NCBI GenBank assembly: GCA_030424595.1
Contig: JAUHWG010000038.1
Span: 1 to 64,000 of the forward strand
Reading direction: 5' to 3'
DNA from: Polyangia bacterium
GTDB taxonomy: Bacteria; Myxococcota_A; Polyangia; Nannocystales; Nannocystaceae
Length of the DNA: 64,000 bases
Shown here: piece after piece, positions 54,667-63,491 of the stretch
How the letters are laid out: each line of letters begins with the position of its first letter
Position numbering within the stretch: position 1 is the first letter of the stretch
Position numbers and translations under genes: made by a program
The notes under the pieces: model-generated
Databases searched by the model: none
Told to the model about the DNA's origin: nothing
The model's input: the letters and a program-made list of their open reading frames with translations, nothing else

Positions 54667-56424
54667 TCAGGGCGCTGCGAGCTCGCGGGCGCGGGCGCGG
54701 AGCTTCTCGGCCTCGATGTGCTTGGGGTGCCGGCTCAGGAAGTCGGCGATCGCGGCGGCCTCGTCGCTGCGGCGCCCGAGCTGCTGGAGGGCGAGCACCT
54801 TGCCGAAGCGGGCCTCGGCGGCGAGCGGCCCGCCGCGGGCGATGTAGGCGTCGAAGTGGACGAGGGCCGCCGCGGGCTGGCCGAGGCGACGGCGGAGCAG
54901 GTCGCCGAGCTGGACCCGGGTGTTGAGGGCCTCGGGGGCGTCAGGGTAGCGCTGGAGCAGCTCCTCGTAGGCTGCCTTGGCGTCTCTCCAGCTCCGGCTC
55001 GCTCGAGCGTCGCTGGCCTGCGTCCGCAGCTCGGCGATCGAAGGCTCGACCGCTGCGCTGATGGGGCGGGTCCCGCCGCGGGTCGCGGCGCGCGGCGCCT
55101 CGAGCTCGCTCGAGCTGAGGACGACCGGCGCGTCGGGGCTGGCGCTGACGCTGTGCGACTTGGCGCCAGACCTGCCGTAGACGTCGAGGCTGTGCTCGCC
55201 TGCGGAGACGAGCACGTCGAGCCCTGCGGGGAGGTCGTGATAGGTGTCGCCGAGGGTCCGGCCGTCGACGCTGAGGGCCGCCGAAGACGCCGCGAGGTGG
55301 AGCTGGCTGGGGTTGTCGAGCTCGCGCCAGAGGTCGGCGAGGGCCGAGCGATCTCTCGACCATGCCTTGAGATCCGCGGGCAGCCCTCGGACCACGCTGG
55401 CGGGGTTGAAGTCCGTGTGCTCGAGCTCCCTCAAGCTCCGGACAGCGCCCGCGTTGGAGTCGGCGCTCCGGAGCTCGACGACCCCCTCGAAGACGCCGAG
55501 CTCGGCGTCTCCGTCGGCGACGCGCACGGAGAACACTGTGCCGACCGCGCGCGCCCGGTAGCCGTCGGCCGCGATCGTGAAGGCGTGACCCTTCGGGATC
55601 CTGTCGAGCGTCGCGACGATAGCCCCGCGCTCGAGGTCGAAGAGGCGATCACCGTCGTCGGCGCGGCTCAGGCTGGCGATCGTCCCGGGGCTCAGGCAGA
55701 CGCTGGCGAAGGGGGCGTTGAAGACCATGCACGTCTCGGTCTTCGCGGCGAAGGTCATGCCCTCCGCGACAGGGCTGCCGGTGGTCGCGGGTCGACCGTT
55801 GATCGTGAGCCCGCCCGGGGAGCTGAGGGCGATGAGTCCGCTGTCCAGGGCCCGCGGAGGCGCGGGTGCGGGCGCAGGTTCCCTGTCTGATGGGACAGGA
55901 TCTTGGTCGACCGGCAGCTTCGCCTGGGCCTGACGGGGAGGGGGGGGCTGGGTCGTCGTCGGCTCGTCAGGGAGGAGGACGAGCGCGAGGGCGGCCGCCG
56001 CCGCGAGGGCTCCGACGGCGAGCAGAGGCCATCGCGGGCGGGGGGACAGGCTGTGGACCGTCGCCAGCGGCGGCGCATTCCCGGACGCGGGCGCGGCGTC
56101 CTCTGGCTCGGGGCTGGAGTCGGTGGAGTCGGCGGCGGGCTGACCCGCGCGGTGAGTCGCTAGGAGGGAGGCGATAAAGGCCCCGTCGTCGGCACCGTCG
56201 GCGGCACCGTCGGCGTCCTCGAGGCCGGTCCCGCCGGCGTCTTCGGTCGGCCTGCGAAGATCCCCCAAGAGCTCGTCCCACAGCTCATTCTCCGCGGCGC
56301 ACTCGGGGTGCGAGGCGGCGTACTCGGCGAAGAAGGTCGCGTCGTCGTCGGCGAGCGGGACCCCCATCGCCTCGAGATCGGCGAGCGCTTGCCAGCGTTG
56401 ATCGTCGTCGCTCGCGCCGATCAT
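54667..56424 (-). CDS. FecR-like anti-sigma factor with TPR tail
   Basis: The 585-residue protein has a cytoplasmic N-terminus, a membrane span (about 132-150) and a FecR-type periplasmic domain (VGTVFSVRVADGDAELGVFEG, split here for length). A C-terminal tetratricopeptide region (SWRDAKAAYEELLQRYPDAPEAL, also split) resembles YbgF/BamD repeats. Its ATG overlaps the stop of the sigma factor gene as ATGA. It presumably holds the sigma factor until an envelope signal is sensed. Confidence 0.88.
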   Translation of the reverse strand: MIGASDDDQRWQALADLEAMGVPLADDDATFFAEYAASHPECAAENELWDELLGDLRRPTEDAGGTGLEDADGAADGADDGAFIASLLATHRAGQPAADSTDSSPEPEDAAPASGNAPPLATVHSLSPRPRWPLLAVGALAAAAALALVLLPDEPTTTQPPPPRQAQAKLPVDQDPVPSDREPAPAPAPPRALDSGLIALSSPGGLTINGRPATTGSPVAEGMTFAAKTETCMVFNAPFASVCLSPGTIASLSRADDGDRLFDLERGAIVATLDRIPKGHAFTIAADGYRARAVGTVFSVRVADGDAELGVFEGVVELRSADSNAGAVRSLRELEHTDFNPASVVRGLPADLKAWSRDRSALADLWRELDNPSQLHLAASSAALSVDGRTLGDTYHDLPAGLDVLVSAGEHSLDVYGRSGAKSHSVSASPDAPVVLSSSELEAPRAATRGGTRPISAAVEPSIAELRTQASDARASRSWRDAKAAYEELLQRYPDAPEALNTRVQLGDLLRRRLGQPAAALVHFDAYIARGGPLAAEARFGKVLALQQLGRRSDEAAAIADFLSRHPKHIEAEKLRARARELAAP

Positions 56425-57041
56425 GCGGTCCTCCGCTCCGCTCGGGGATGGGTGACGTGGTCGCGGCGGACCATCCTCCGGATCTCCTGCCGGGCGGTGA
56501 CCAGGCGATCCTTGACGGTGTTGGGGGAGACCTCGGTCATCTCGGCGATCTCAGCGACCGAGTGCCCGAGGACATGGCGGAGGACTAGCGCCTCGCGGCG
56601 CTCCTCGGTCAGGACCCCCAGGTACTCGCGGAGGTCTCGGGGGAGATCGGCGGCGGTCAGGGCCGCATCGGCGGCCTTGCCCCCGCAGAGGGCGTCGGGC
56701 TCCGCGGCGCCGTCGATCCGCTGCTCTTGGCTGCGCTTGCGCTTCGCCTGGCGGAGGGTCGTGCGGATGACGATCCGATCGGACCAGGCCTCGATCGAGC
56801 CGGCCCCGCGGAAGCTCTTCGCGCTGCGGAGAACCTCGAGGAGGCAGAGCTGGGTCGCGTCGTCGGCTTCGCTGCGGTCGCGGAGGAGCGCCCGCGTCGC
56901 CCTGCGGACCCGCGGCAGCAGTCGATGCGCCAGGGTGTTCTGGGCGTTCGAATCGTTGGCTGCGACCAGCTCCATGAGTCTGCGATCTCCCTCGGGGTCG
57001 GGAGCGCGAATCGGCTCGCGCGTCTTCTTCACCGTGTCCAT
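56421..57041 (-). CDS. ECF-type RNA polymerase sigma factor
   Basis: The 206-residue protein has a sigma-70 region 2 with RDRSEADDATQLCLLEVL and AWSDRIVIRTTLRQAKRK, and a region 4 helix-turn-helix ending SVAEIAEMTEVSPNTVKDRL. It directs RNA polymerase to a small regulon, probably including this operon. The FecR/TPR gene follows with a four-base overlap, the classic sigma/anti-sigma pair. Confidence 0.92.
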   Translation of the reverse strand: MDTVKKTREPIRAPDPEGDRRLMELVAANDSNAQNTLAHRLLPRVRRATRALLRDRSEADDATQLCLLEVLRSAKSFRGAGSIEAWSDRIVIRTTLRQAKRKRSQEQRIDGAAEPDALCGGKAADAALTAADLPRDLREYLGVLTEERREALVLRHVLGHSVAEIAEMTEVSPNTVKDRLVTARQEIRRMVRRDHVTHPRAERRTA

Positions 57042-57355
57042 GGGCTAGTGGCGCGGGGCCAGCGAAGCGGGCGGAGAAAACTTCTGCGCGCAGCTCGATG
57101 GCCCCTAACATGCCATGGGAGGGCCTTTCGGGGAAGTTGACCCTCGAGCCGAAGATCGCGCGGTCGGTCGCGAGGGGGCGCCCTGAGCTCGCCGAGGTGG
57201 ACCGCTCCGCCTCGCAGCCGCAGCAGGCCGGGCCCCCGAGACCTACGATGCCGCTGGGGAGCCCTGCGGCAGACGTCCCACGCCCGCGCCTCCGCGCCGT
57301 GATCGCGCGGTGGGACCCTTGCGCATCCGCCGACCGACGTGGCACCGTCACGACG
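57042..57355. other. Divergent intergenic region without a gene
   Basis: The 314 bases between the sigma factor gene (minus) and the lipoprotein gene (plus) carry no convincing gene, though the lipoprotein frame stays open upstream to 57098. Both promoters, possibly including the autoregulated sigma promoter, lie here; I cannot identify its boxes. Confidence 0.5.
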
Positions 57356-57886
57356 ATGTTGCTCCGTCCACTCGCCGCATGCCTCACCTTCGCCCTGCTC
57401 TCCGCCGCCTGCGGTCCCTCCGGCCCGAGCCCGGAGGAGGTCGCCGCCAAGAAGGCCGCCGAAGACAAGAAGAAGGAGAAAGAGGACGCGCTCGCGAAGC
57501 GTAAGGCGGACCGCGAGGCCGAGGCCAAGGCCAAGAAGGACGCCGAGGAGGCTGAGCTCGCGGCGATCGCCGCGCTGGCGGTGCTCCCGGCCGAGATGCC
57601 GAAGAAGCTCGAGAAGATCTGCGACGCCCGTGCCCAGGCCGAGGACGACTTCATGGCCAAGCACTACGAGGGCGAGGCGCTGGAGAAGTGGAACGCCGCC
57701 AAGAGCAGCCAGCTCGCCTTCGCCAAGACGGACTGCGTCAAGGTCGGCAACCTCGAGGTGCCGGCCTGCCAGGTCGAGGCGATGACGAACGCCCCGTCCG
57801 AGATGCGCAAGAAGCTGCCCGACCTGCTCAAGGCCTGCATGGACAAGTTCGGCGCCGGCGCGGCCGCCCCCCCTGCCGGCGAGTAG
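57356..57886 (+). CDS. Small lipoprotein with charged helical linker
   Basis: The protein is 176 residues from the ATG at 57356, chosen because it places a signal with lipobox LLSAAC at the N-terminus; the upstream open frame looks non-coding. A Lys/Glu/Ala-rich helical stretch (about 28-70) leads to a short domain with Cys residues (KICDARAQAEDDFM, CVKVGNLEVPAC). rlmN starts only two bases after its stop, so the two are probably cotranscribed. Confidence 0.78.
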   Translation: MLLRPLAACLTFALLSAACGPSGPSPEEVAAKKAAEDKKKEKEDALAKRKADREAEAKAKKDAEEAELAAIAALAVLPAEMPKKLEKICDARAQAEDDFMAKHYEGEALEKWNAAKSSQLAFAKTDCVKVGNLEVPACQVEAMTNAPSEMRKKLPDLLKACMDKFGAGAAAPPAGE

Positions 57887-57888
57887 TC

Positions 57889-58986
57889 GTGCGCGGCGGC
57901 CTGACCCCGGAGGACCAGCGCTTCGCGCTCCAGGGAGTCGGGCCGGAGGAGCTCGCCGCCCGGGTCCCAGAGCTGTCGCCCGGCGAGGCCCGGCGCGTGG
58001 TCTCGTCGATCTATCGCCGCGGTCCGGCGTCGGTCGACGGGCACATCCCCCATGTGCGGGCGATCGCGCTCGACACCCTGCGAGAGCGGGCCCACGCGCC
58101 GATCTTGGAGCTCGTCGATCGTCAGACGAGCGCTGTCGACGGGTTCGCGAAGTACCTCTTTCAGACGAGCGAAGGCGCGTCGATCGAGGCGGTGCGGATC
58201 CCCCTAGAGCGGCCCGACCGATTCACCGTCTGCGTCAGCTCGCAGGTCGGCTGCGCCCTCGCGTGCGCCTTCTGTGCGACCGGCCGTCTCGGCCTCGGCC
58301 GCAACCTCGCCGCCTGGGAGATCGTCGAGCAGGTCCGCCAGGTGCGGCTCTCGCTGCCCGAGGGGGCGCGGGTCCACGGCGTCGTCTTTCAGGGGATGGG
58401 CGAGCCGCTGGCGAACCTCGATCGGGTGCTCGCGGCGATCCGGGTGCTCACCTCACCGTCGGCGCTCGCGATCAACGCCCGGGCGATCACCGTCTCGACC
58501 GCCGGTCTGCCCGCGGGGATCCGCAGGCTCGCCGCGGAGGCGCCGAGCGTCCGCCTGGCGCTCTCGATCGCCAGCGCCCGGAGGTCTCAGCGGCGGCGGT
58601 TGATGCCGATCGACGGCGCCCACCCGCTCTCGGAGGTCATCGACGCCGCGGTCGAACATGTCCGGACGACCCGGCTCGCGCCGATGTTCGCGGTCACGCT
58701 CCTGCGCGGGGTCAACGACGGAGAGGAGGACGCCGTCGCCCTGGCGGAGCTGATCCTCGACGTCGAGGCCCGAAGTGGTGTGCGACCGCGGCTCTCGATC
58801 ATCCCCTACAACGAGATCGAGGGCGCCGGGGGGGCCGGCCAAGAGCCCTTCTCGAGGTCGCCAAGGTCGGTCGAGGACGCCTTCCGCGACGTCCTCTCGG
58901 CCCGCGGCGTGTACTCGCATAGACGCTACAGCGGCGGCGGTGATATCAGCGCCGCGTGCGGCCAGCTCGCGGCGCGGCGGGCCTGA
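57889..58986 (+). CDS. rlmN: 23S rRNA/tRNA adenosine-2-methyltransferase RlmN-like
   Basis: The 365-residue radical SAM protein starts at a GTG. The cluster Cys are 122, 126 and 129 (CALACAFC). The second essential Cys is 357 in the C-terminal DISAACGQL. FQGMGEPLANL, VSTAGLPAGIRRL and IPYNEIEG are family motifs. It methylates A2503 of 23S rRNA and A37 of some tRNAs. The C-terminus RRYSGGGDI differs a little from the usual RxSRGxDI. A Cfr-like role is unlikely but not excluded. Confidence 0.92.
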   Translation: MRGGLTPEDQRFALQGVGPEELAARVPELSPGEARRVVSSIYRRGPASVDGHIPHVRAIALDTLRERAHAPILELVDRQTSAVDGFAKYLFQTSEGASIEAVRIPLERPDRFTVCVSSQVGCALACAFCATGRLGLGRNLAAWEIVEQVRQVRLSLPEGARVHGVVFQGMGEPLANLDRVLAAIRVLTSPSALAINARAITVSTAGLPAGIRRLAAEAPSVRLALSIASARRSQRRRLMPIDGAHPLSEVIDAAVEHVRTTRLAPMFAVTLLRGVNDGEEDAVALAELILDVEARSGVRPRLSIIPYNEIEGAGGAGQEPFSRSPRSVEDAFRDVLSARGVYSHRRYSGGGDISAACGQLAARRA

Positions 58987-59063
58987 CGTAGAGAGATGTT
59001 CGAAGGGGCATGTTTGTCCATCCTCGCCTGATCCTCGCCCGATCCTCGCCCGATCCTCCGCTT

Positions 59064-61193
59064 CTAGACGAGCTCGTAGTGGGGTAAGCCCTGGATCAAG
59101 GCCTCGACCTCCGCGAGGGCGGCGGCGTCGCTCTTGAGCGCGAGCGGGCGGACGCGGAGCCTGCCGAACTCGCCAGCGTCGATGATGAAGTGATCATCGC
59201 CGACGTGTTCGACCTCGAGGTCGTGGGGCGAGCGAAGGGTCGGCTTCAGGGGCTCCTCGACCTCGACGACGTGGACGTCGACCGCCGGCGCGGCGCAGAG
59301 ACGCTCGCGCAGCGACGGGAGATCGGCGAGGGGGGTCAGGAGACCGTTGGCGAGCTGGAGGAGGAGGGGCTCGCCGTCGCAGGTGAGCACCCGCAAGGGA
59401 CGATCATCCGCGCGTAGCTCCGGGGCGGCGATGTAGGTCCGCACTTGATTGCGAAAGGTCAGGCGGTCGCCGTAGACGACGCCGTTGGTCAGGGCGCCGG
59501 ACCACTCGCACTCGAGATCCCACAGGCCCGTCGGCATCGCCCGAAGGTCTGCGTGGAGCACCAAGAGACGCGGGGTCTGGCGGGCGATGGCGAGGGGACG
59601 ACGGTGAAAGCCGCTGACCAGGTGGGCGCAGATAACCCCGTCTAGGGCATGGCCGCTGACATAGAGGTTGATGCTCGTCGGCAGGTTCTTCGGCGGTCGG
59701 AGGGGGGCGAAGCCTGCGACCGTGAGCGCCCGCGCGGGCGATGTGGAGGGCGCGGGGTCAGCCTCGCCGTGGGTCGGCGCACGGTCGCGGCTGCCGTCGT
59801 CGTCGCCGCCGTCGTCCTCGGTATCGCTGTCGTCCTCGTGGGGCCCGGAGCTGTCGCCCGCCCGTCGCCAGCCCAAGAGGATCGACGCCGGCCCGATGGT
59901 GTTGATCCGCAGCGGGACCTCGAGCGGGGTCTTGGTCACGCCGGAGCGCGGCGGCGGACGGTAGGCGACGCCGAGGGTCAGGCCGCGGGGGCTGAGGTCG
60001 ACACGGACGAGCATCGGCCGGTCGACGAACGCGGCGAGCTCCGGCGGTAGGGGCTGGAGCAATGCGCTCACGAGGGAGCCGAGGGGGCCCATCGTCCCCT
60101 GGTCCGTCGCCCGCGTGAGCCCGCGACCGCTCGCCCCGTAGACCCAGCTCTCGAGGGTCGCTGGGATCCCTGGGAGCACGAGGAGGAAGAGCTGGGGGAG
60201 GATGGCCGTAAGGACATAGAGGAGCTCCGGCAGAGCGTCCGTCCCGCGCACCTGGAGCTTGCTCGCGTTGACGCTGGTGCGGAGCTGGGGGACGTCGCTG
60301 CTCGCCCGCTCCAGCGTGTAGCCGATGTAGAGCGGACCGCGGGCGCTGCACTCATGCCCGTCGACGCGGGCCACAAGCTCGACCTCGAGGCCGCCGGCGA
60401 TCACCCGCGGGACCGCGATCCGCTCGATCTGAACCTCCGCCCCGTCGGCCTGGATCACGCCGAGGTTGGAGAGGCCCTCGGTGAGGAGCGCGCGGACGAC
60501 GGGCGCGTCGATCAGGGCCGCCCAGTCTTCGCGGTGGAGCACCTGGACCGGGCCTCCGTCCTGGGTCTTCTTGCCGCTGGGGAGGCGACGGAGGAGCAGA
60601 GGCAGCGGCGCGGGTCGGCGGGCGGGGTGGGCCGAGGGGCGCTCCGAGGCCCCGCCTAGCGCCGCGTCGAGCTCCGGGGAGGAGAGGAAGAGGAGCGCTC
60701 GCCCGCCCTCCTCGGAGCTCGTCCACATGACCGCTCGGACACCCTGGGGGAGACGCCAACGGAGCGGTCCGCGGCCGGCGAGCGCGAGGTGGAGGAGCTT
60801 TGGCGGCAGGTGATCGATCGGCTGTGAGCCTGTCGGATCGATGAACGCGATGTGGAGGGAGAGGTCGCCGTCGCCGGGTCGGACCGCAAAGTAGATCGCA
60901 TAGGATCCGGTCTCGCCGGTGGCGGTGTCCTGGAGGGTCGCGACCACGCCGATGAGCGCCGATTCGACGGCGGGCGTCGGCGCCGGCCCGCCGCGTCTCG
61001 GCCGCGCGGGCGGGCTCAGGGTCAGGCGGACGCCGGGCAGGAGCGCGTAGGGGCCGCGTCCTGGGCGGGGATCGGCGAAGGTCTGCCCCGGCGGAAAAGC
61101 GGCGTGGAGCATCGCCTGGAGGAGCTGCGACAGGATCGTCGTCGACAGCTCGACGACCGCGGGGTAGCCCTGTGTCGACGCTCCTCCGATCAC
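59064..61193 (-). CDS. Hypothetical protein (709 aa)
   Basis: The long frame has strong coding bias. I do not recognise the product. It is Leu/Pro/Arg-rich, apparently soluble, with an acidic low-complexity patch around residues 455-475 (EDDSDTEDDGGDDDGSRD). The start is probably the GTG at 61193, which sits in a GTGA context with the stop of an upstream open frame; a start further in is possible. It is convergent with rlmN. Confidence 0.7.
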   Translation of the reverse strand: MIGGASTQGYPAVVELSTTILSQLLQAMLHAAFPPGQTFADPRPGRGPYALLPGVRLTLSPPARPRRGGPAPTPAVESALIGVVATLQDTATGETGSYAIYFAVRPGDGDLSLHIAFIDPTGSQPIDHLPPKLLHLALAGRGPLRWRLPQGVRAVMWTSSEEGGRALLFLSSPELDAALGGASERPSAHPARRPAPLPLLLRRLPSGKKTQDGGPVQVLHREDWAALIDAPVVRALLTEGLSNLGVIQADGAEVQIERIAVPRVIAGGLEVELVARVDGHECSARGPLYIGYTLERASSDVPQLRTSVNASKLQVRGTDALPELLYVLTAILPQLFLLVLPGIPATLESWVYGASGRGLTRATDQGTMGPLGSLVSALLQPLPPELAAFVDRPMLVRVDLSPRGLTLGVAYRPPPRSGVTKTPLEVPLRINTIGPASILLGWRRAGDSSGPHEDDSDTEDDGGDDDGSRDRAPTHGEADPAPSTSPARALTVAGFAPLRPPKNLPTSINLYVSGHALDGVICAHLVSGFHRRPLAIARQTPRLLVLHADLRAMPTGLWDLECEWSGALTNGVVYGDRLTFRNQVRTYIAAPELRADDRPLRVLTCDGEPLLLQLANGLLTPLADLPSLRERLCAAPAVDVHVVEVEEPLKPTLRSPHDLEVEHVGDDHFIIDAGEFGRLRVRPLALKSDAAALAEVEALIQGLPHYELV

Positions 61194-61750
61194 TGGGATC
61201 GAGTATCGGCGAGATCCTCGGCACTGTCAGCGTCGCCCTCCGCGGGCTCGTCGTCATCGCCGGCGCGAGACGGCGCAGCGATGGCGCGCTCCCAGACAGA
61301 GGAGGGGCGGACGCCGCTCGCTCGGGGACCGGCGCGCTTGTAGGGGCGGGGCGCGGCGGTCCTCGGTCGTCGCGATCCTCCACGAGGGGTGACTTCGTCA
61401 GCGGCTGTCCTCGGTCGTCGCGATCCTCCACGAGGGGTGACTGCGTCAGCGGCTCTTCCTCGGTCGTCGCGACCTTCATCAGCTACGCGCGGTGGCCAGG
61501 CGCGGAGCAGCGCTGCGAGCTCGGCCGGGCCCCGCTCGAGCTCGCCAGCCCGGCCGGCGGGTCTAGTGGTCAGGTCGGGATCGAACGGTTCAGCGAGGCG
61601 GGACCCTCGGAGATCTCCTGGGGCGGCGGTGAGGCGAGCTCGCTCGAGATCGAGCTTGAGGGACTCGGCATGGCCTCTGCGTCGACGACCGAGAGAAGCA
61701 CCCCGCTGACTTTCGCCGCAGGCCCCTGAAGCTGGCTAGGGCGGCTGCTC
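61194..61750 (-). other. Unresolved region upstream of the 709-residue gene
   Basis: One minus-strand frame is open from 61735 to a stop at 61190-61192 that overlaps the next start as GTGA, but it lacks ATG, GTG or TTG. A second frame starts with ATG at 61479 and runs past the junction out of frame with the gene. Either a small gene with an unusual start or non-coding DNA is possible. Confidence 0.35.
61361..61474. repeat. 48-bp tandem repeat
   Basis: 61361-61408 and 61409-61456 are near-identical copies beginning CCTCGGTCGTCGCGATCC; a third partial copy begins at 61458. The period is a multiple of three, so any coding frame through it would be preserved. Confidence 0.9.
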
Positions 61751-63313
61751 TCAGCCTGCGCCGTGGTCGAGAAAACGATCGCCGGTGAGCTCCTCGTAGA
61801 GGCGCGAGCCGGTCCAGATCGTCCCCGCGAAGCCGCCGTAGCCGGCGCTGGCGTTGCAGAAGTAGAGCCCGGGGAGCCCGGAGCGATGGTCGAGGCGGCC
61901 GGGTCCGACGCTGCCGGGGCTCATGTCGCTGCCGTAGGAGTTCCCCTCGGGGCTCAGGCAGTAGCGAAGGTTTGAGGTCGGTGAGCCGAGCATCTTGAAG
62001 CAGATTCTCTCGCCGAAGCCCGGCACATAGTCCCGCTCGATCACCCTGAGGATCGACTCGAACACCTCCCGCTTCTTCGCGTTGTAGGCCTTGATGTTGC
62101 TGCTGCGGAGGTGGGCGAAGCGGGTGAAGTCGGCGACGGTCAGGAGCTCGACGATCTGGGTCCCCGGCGGGCAGTCGCTGGTGTCGTCGGTGAGCAGGCT
62201 CGGGGTGGTCAGGGCGAAGCTCGGCCGGCGGTAGTCGCCGTGGCGCTCCATCTGGGTGAAGGCGCGGTTCAGGTCCGGCTCGTCGGTGTGGAAGAGGTTC
62301 GATCGGCCAAAGCCGTGGTCGCGGAGATCGATCCCCTCGACCCCGAGGTAGGCGACGAAGTTCGACGGCGAGTAGGCGTAGTCGAGGCGCCTGCGGAGCG
62401 TCTTGGAGAAGCGCTCGGGGCCGATGATCGCCGCCGCCGCCCGCGGGTCCATGTTGCAGATGATCTCGCCGCCGAAGTGATCGACGCGCTCGCCCTCGCC
62501 GATCCCTCGCGCGTCGACGACCTCGGCGCGGACGCCCGTCAGCCGATCGCCGGCGAAGAGGAAGTCGATCACCCGCTGGCCCAGGATCACCTCACCGCCG
62601 CCGGCCTCGATCGTCGCGACCAGCGAGTCGATGACGTGCTCGAAGTGACGCTTGGGGTAGTAGGCGCCGCGGCAGTAGCCGACGAAGAGCATCACCCAGG
62701 CGAAGAAGGAGAGGCGCGCCGGCGGCAGGAGGAAGTCGGGCCACTGCAGCGCGAGCAGGGTCTGGGCCGGCAGCGGCAGGTCGAAGCGGTCGAAGACGTC
62801 CTGGAGCGAGGCCCTGCGGTAGCGGACGACCCGGCGGAAGCGGTGGGCGCGGAGGAGGTCGCGGGGGGTGACCGGGCTCGGGACGCTGTCGAGCTCCTCG
62901 GCGGTCGCGAAGACCTCGTCGACGAAGGCCGCGAGGGCGGCGCGGTCGCGGGGGAAGAGGGCGAAGAGGCGCTCCTTCAGGAGCGCGGGATCGCCGGGGA
63001 TGTCGAGGGCGTAGCCGGGCATCCGCATCCGGTCAAAACCCTGCGGATCGTAGCGGACGAATTCGACCTCCTCGGCGAGGCCGAGCTTGCGGAGGAAGCG
63101 GTTGACCGTCTGTCCCTCGCCGCAGTTCCAGACGTAGTGGAGCTGGGCGTTAAAGCGAAAGCCCGCGGCCTCAAAGGTGTGGGCGTAGCCCCCTGCGTGC
63201 TCGTGGGCCTCGATCACCCGGACCGAGCGTCCCCGCCGCGACATCAGGGCGGCGAAGGAGAGGGCCGCGAGCCCGCTGCCGACGATCAGGTAGTCCGGAC
63301 GGGAGCCGCTCAT
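61751..63313 (-). CDS. FAD-dependent phytoene-desaturase/retinol-saturase family oxidoreductase
   Basis: The protein is 520 residues from the ATG at 63313. The dinucleotide-binding motif is LIVGSGLAALSFA, followed by EAHEHAGGYAHTFEAAGFRF, split here for length, which is the Glu/Arg-type FAD motif of the CrtI-like family. The C-terminus has GLYFCNASAGYGGFAGTIWTG. Such enzymes desaturate carotenoids or saturate retinoid-type double bonds; no carotenoid gene is adjacent. An in-frame upstream extension through the hexamer repeat exists but overlaps the divergent gene start. Confidence 0.9.
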   Translation of the reverse strand: MSGSRPDYLIVGSGLAALSFAALMSRRGRSVRVIEAHEHAGGYAHTFEAAGFRFNAQLHYVWNCGEGQTVNRFLRKLGLAEEVEFVRYDPQGFDRMRMPGYALDIPGDPALLKERLFALFPRDRAALAAFVDEVFATAEELDSVPSPVTPRDLLRAHRFRRVVRYRRASLQDVFDRFDLPLPAQTLLALQWPDFLLPPARLSFFAWVMLFVGYCRGAYYPKRHFEHVIDSLVATIEAGGGEVILGQRVIDFLFAGDRLTGVRAEVVDARGIGEGERVDHFGGEIICNMDPRAAAAIIGPERFSKTLRRRLDYAYSPSNFVAYLGVEGIDLRDHGFGRSNLFHTDEPDLNRAFTQMERHGDYRRPSFALTTPSLLTDDTSDCPPGTQIVELLTVADFTRFAHLRSSNIKAYNAKKREVFESILRVIERDYVPGFGERICFKMLGSPTSNLRYCLSPEGNSYGSDMSPGSVGPGRLDHRSGLPGLYFCNASAGYGGFAGTIWTGSRLYEELTGDRFLDHGAG

Positions 63314-63354
63314 GGCCTGGGATTGTCGGCGATCGTCGGCGGCTTTGCGACCGG

Positions 63355-63396
63355 CCTTTGCCTTTGCCTTTGCCTTTGCCTTTGCCTTTGCCTTTG
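63355..63396. repeat. Hexanucleotide repeat CCTTTG x7
   Basis: Seven exact tandem CCTTTG units lie between the divergent FAD oxidoreductase (start 63313) and the gene starting at 63492, in the shared promoter interval. A change in copy number would alter promoter spacing. If the upstream frame of the oxidoreductase is used, the units encode Lys-Ala repeats. Confidence 0.95.
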
Positions 63397-63491
63397 CCTG
63401 CGCCGCGATGTCGGTCGATGTCGAACGATGTCGAACGATCACGAGCGCCGCCTTGCCTGCCGCGCGGGTGATCGGCGATCGTGGGCGGGTG

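Noticed and set aside
56940-56980. A GTTCGAATC-like stretch suggesting a tRNA T arm
   Set aside because: It lies within the sigma factor gene and no acceptor or anticodon arms can be drawn.
61172-61729. A plus-strand open frame across the region upstream of the 709-residue gene
   Set aside because: Its product is Ser/Arg/Gly-rich, spans a 48-bp repeat and has no ribosome binding site or family features.
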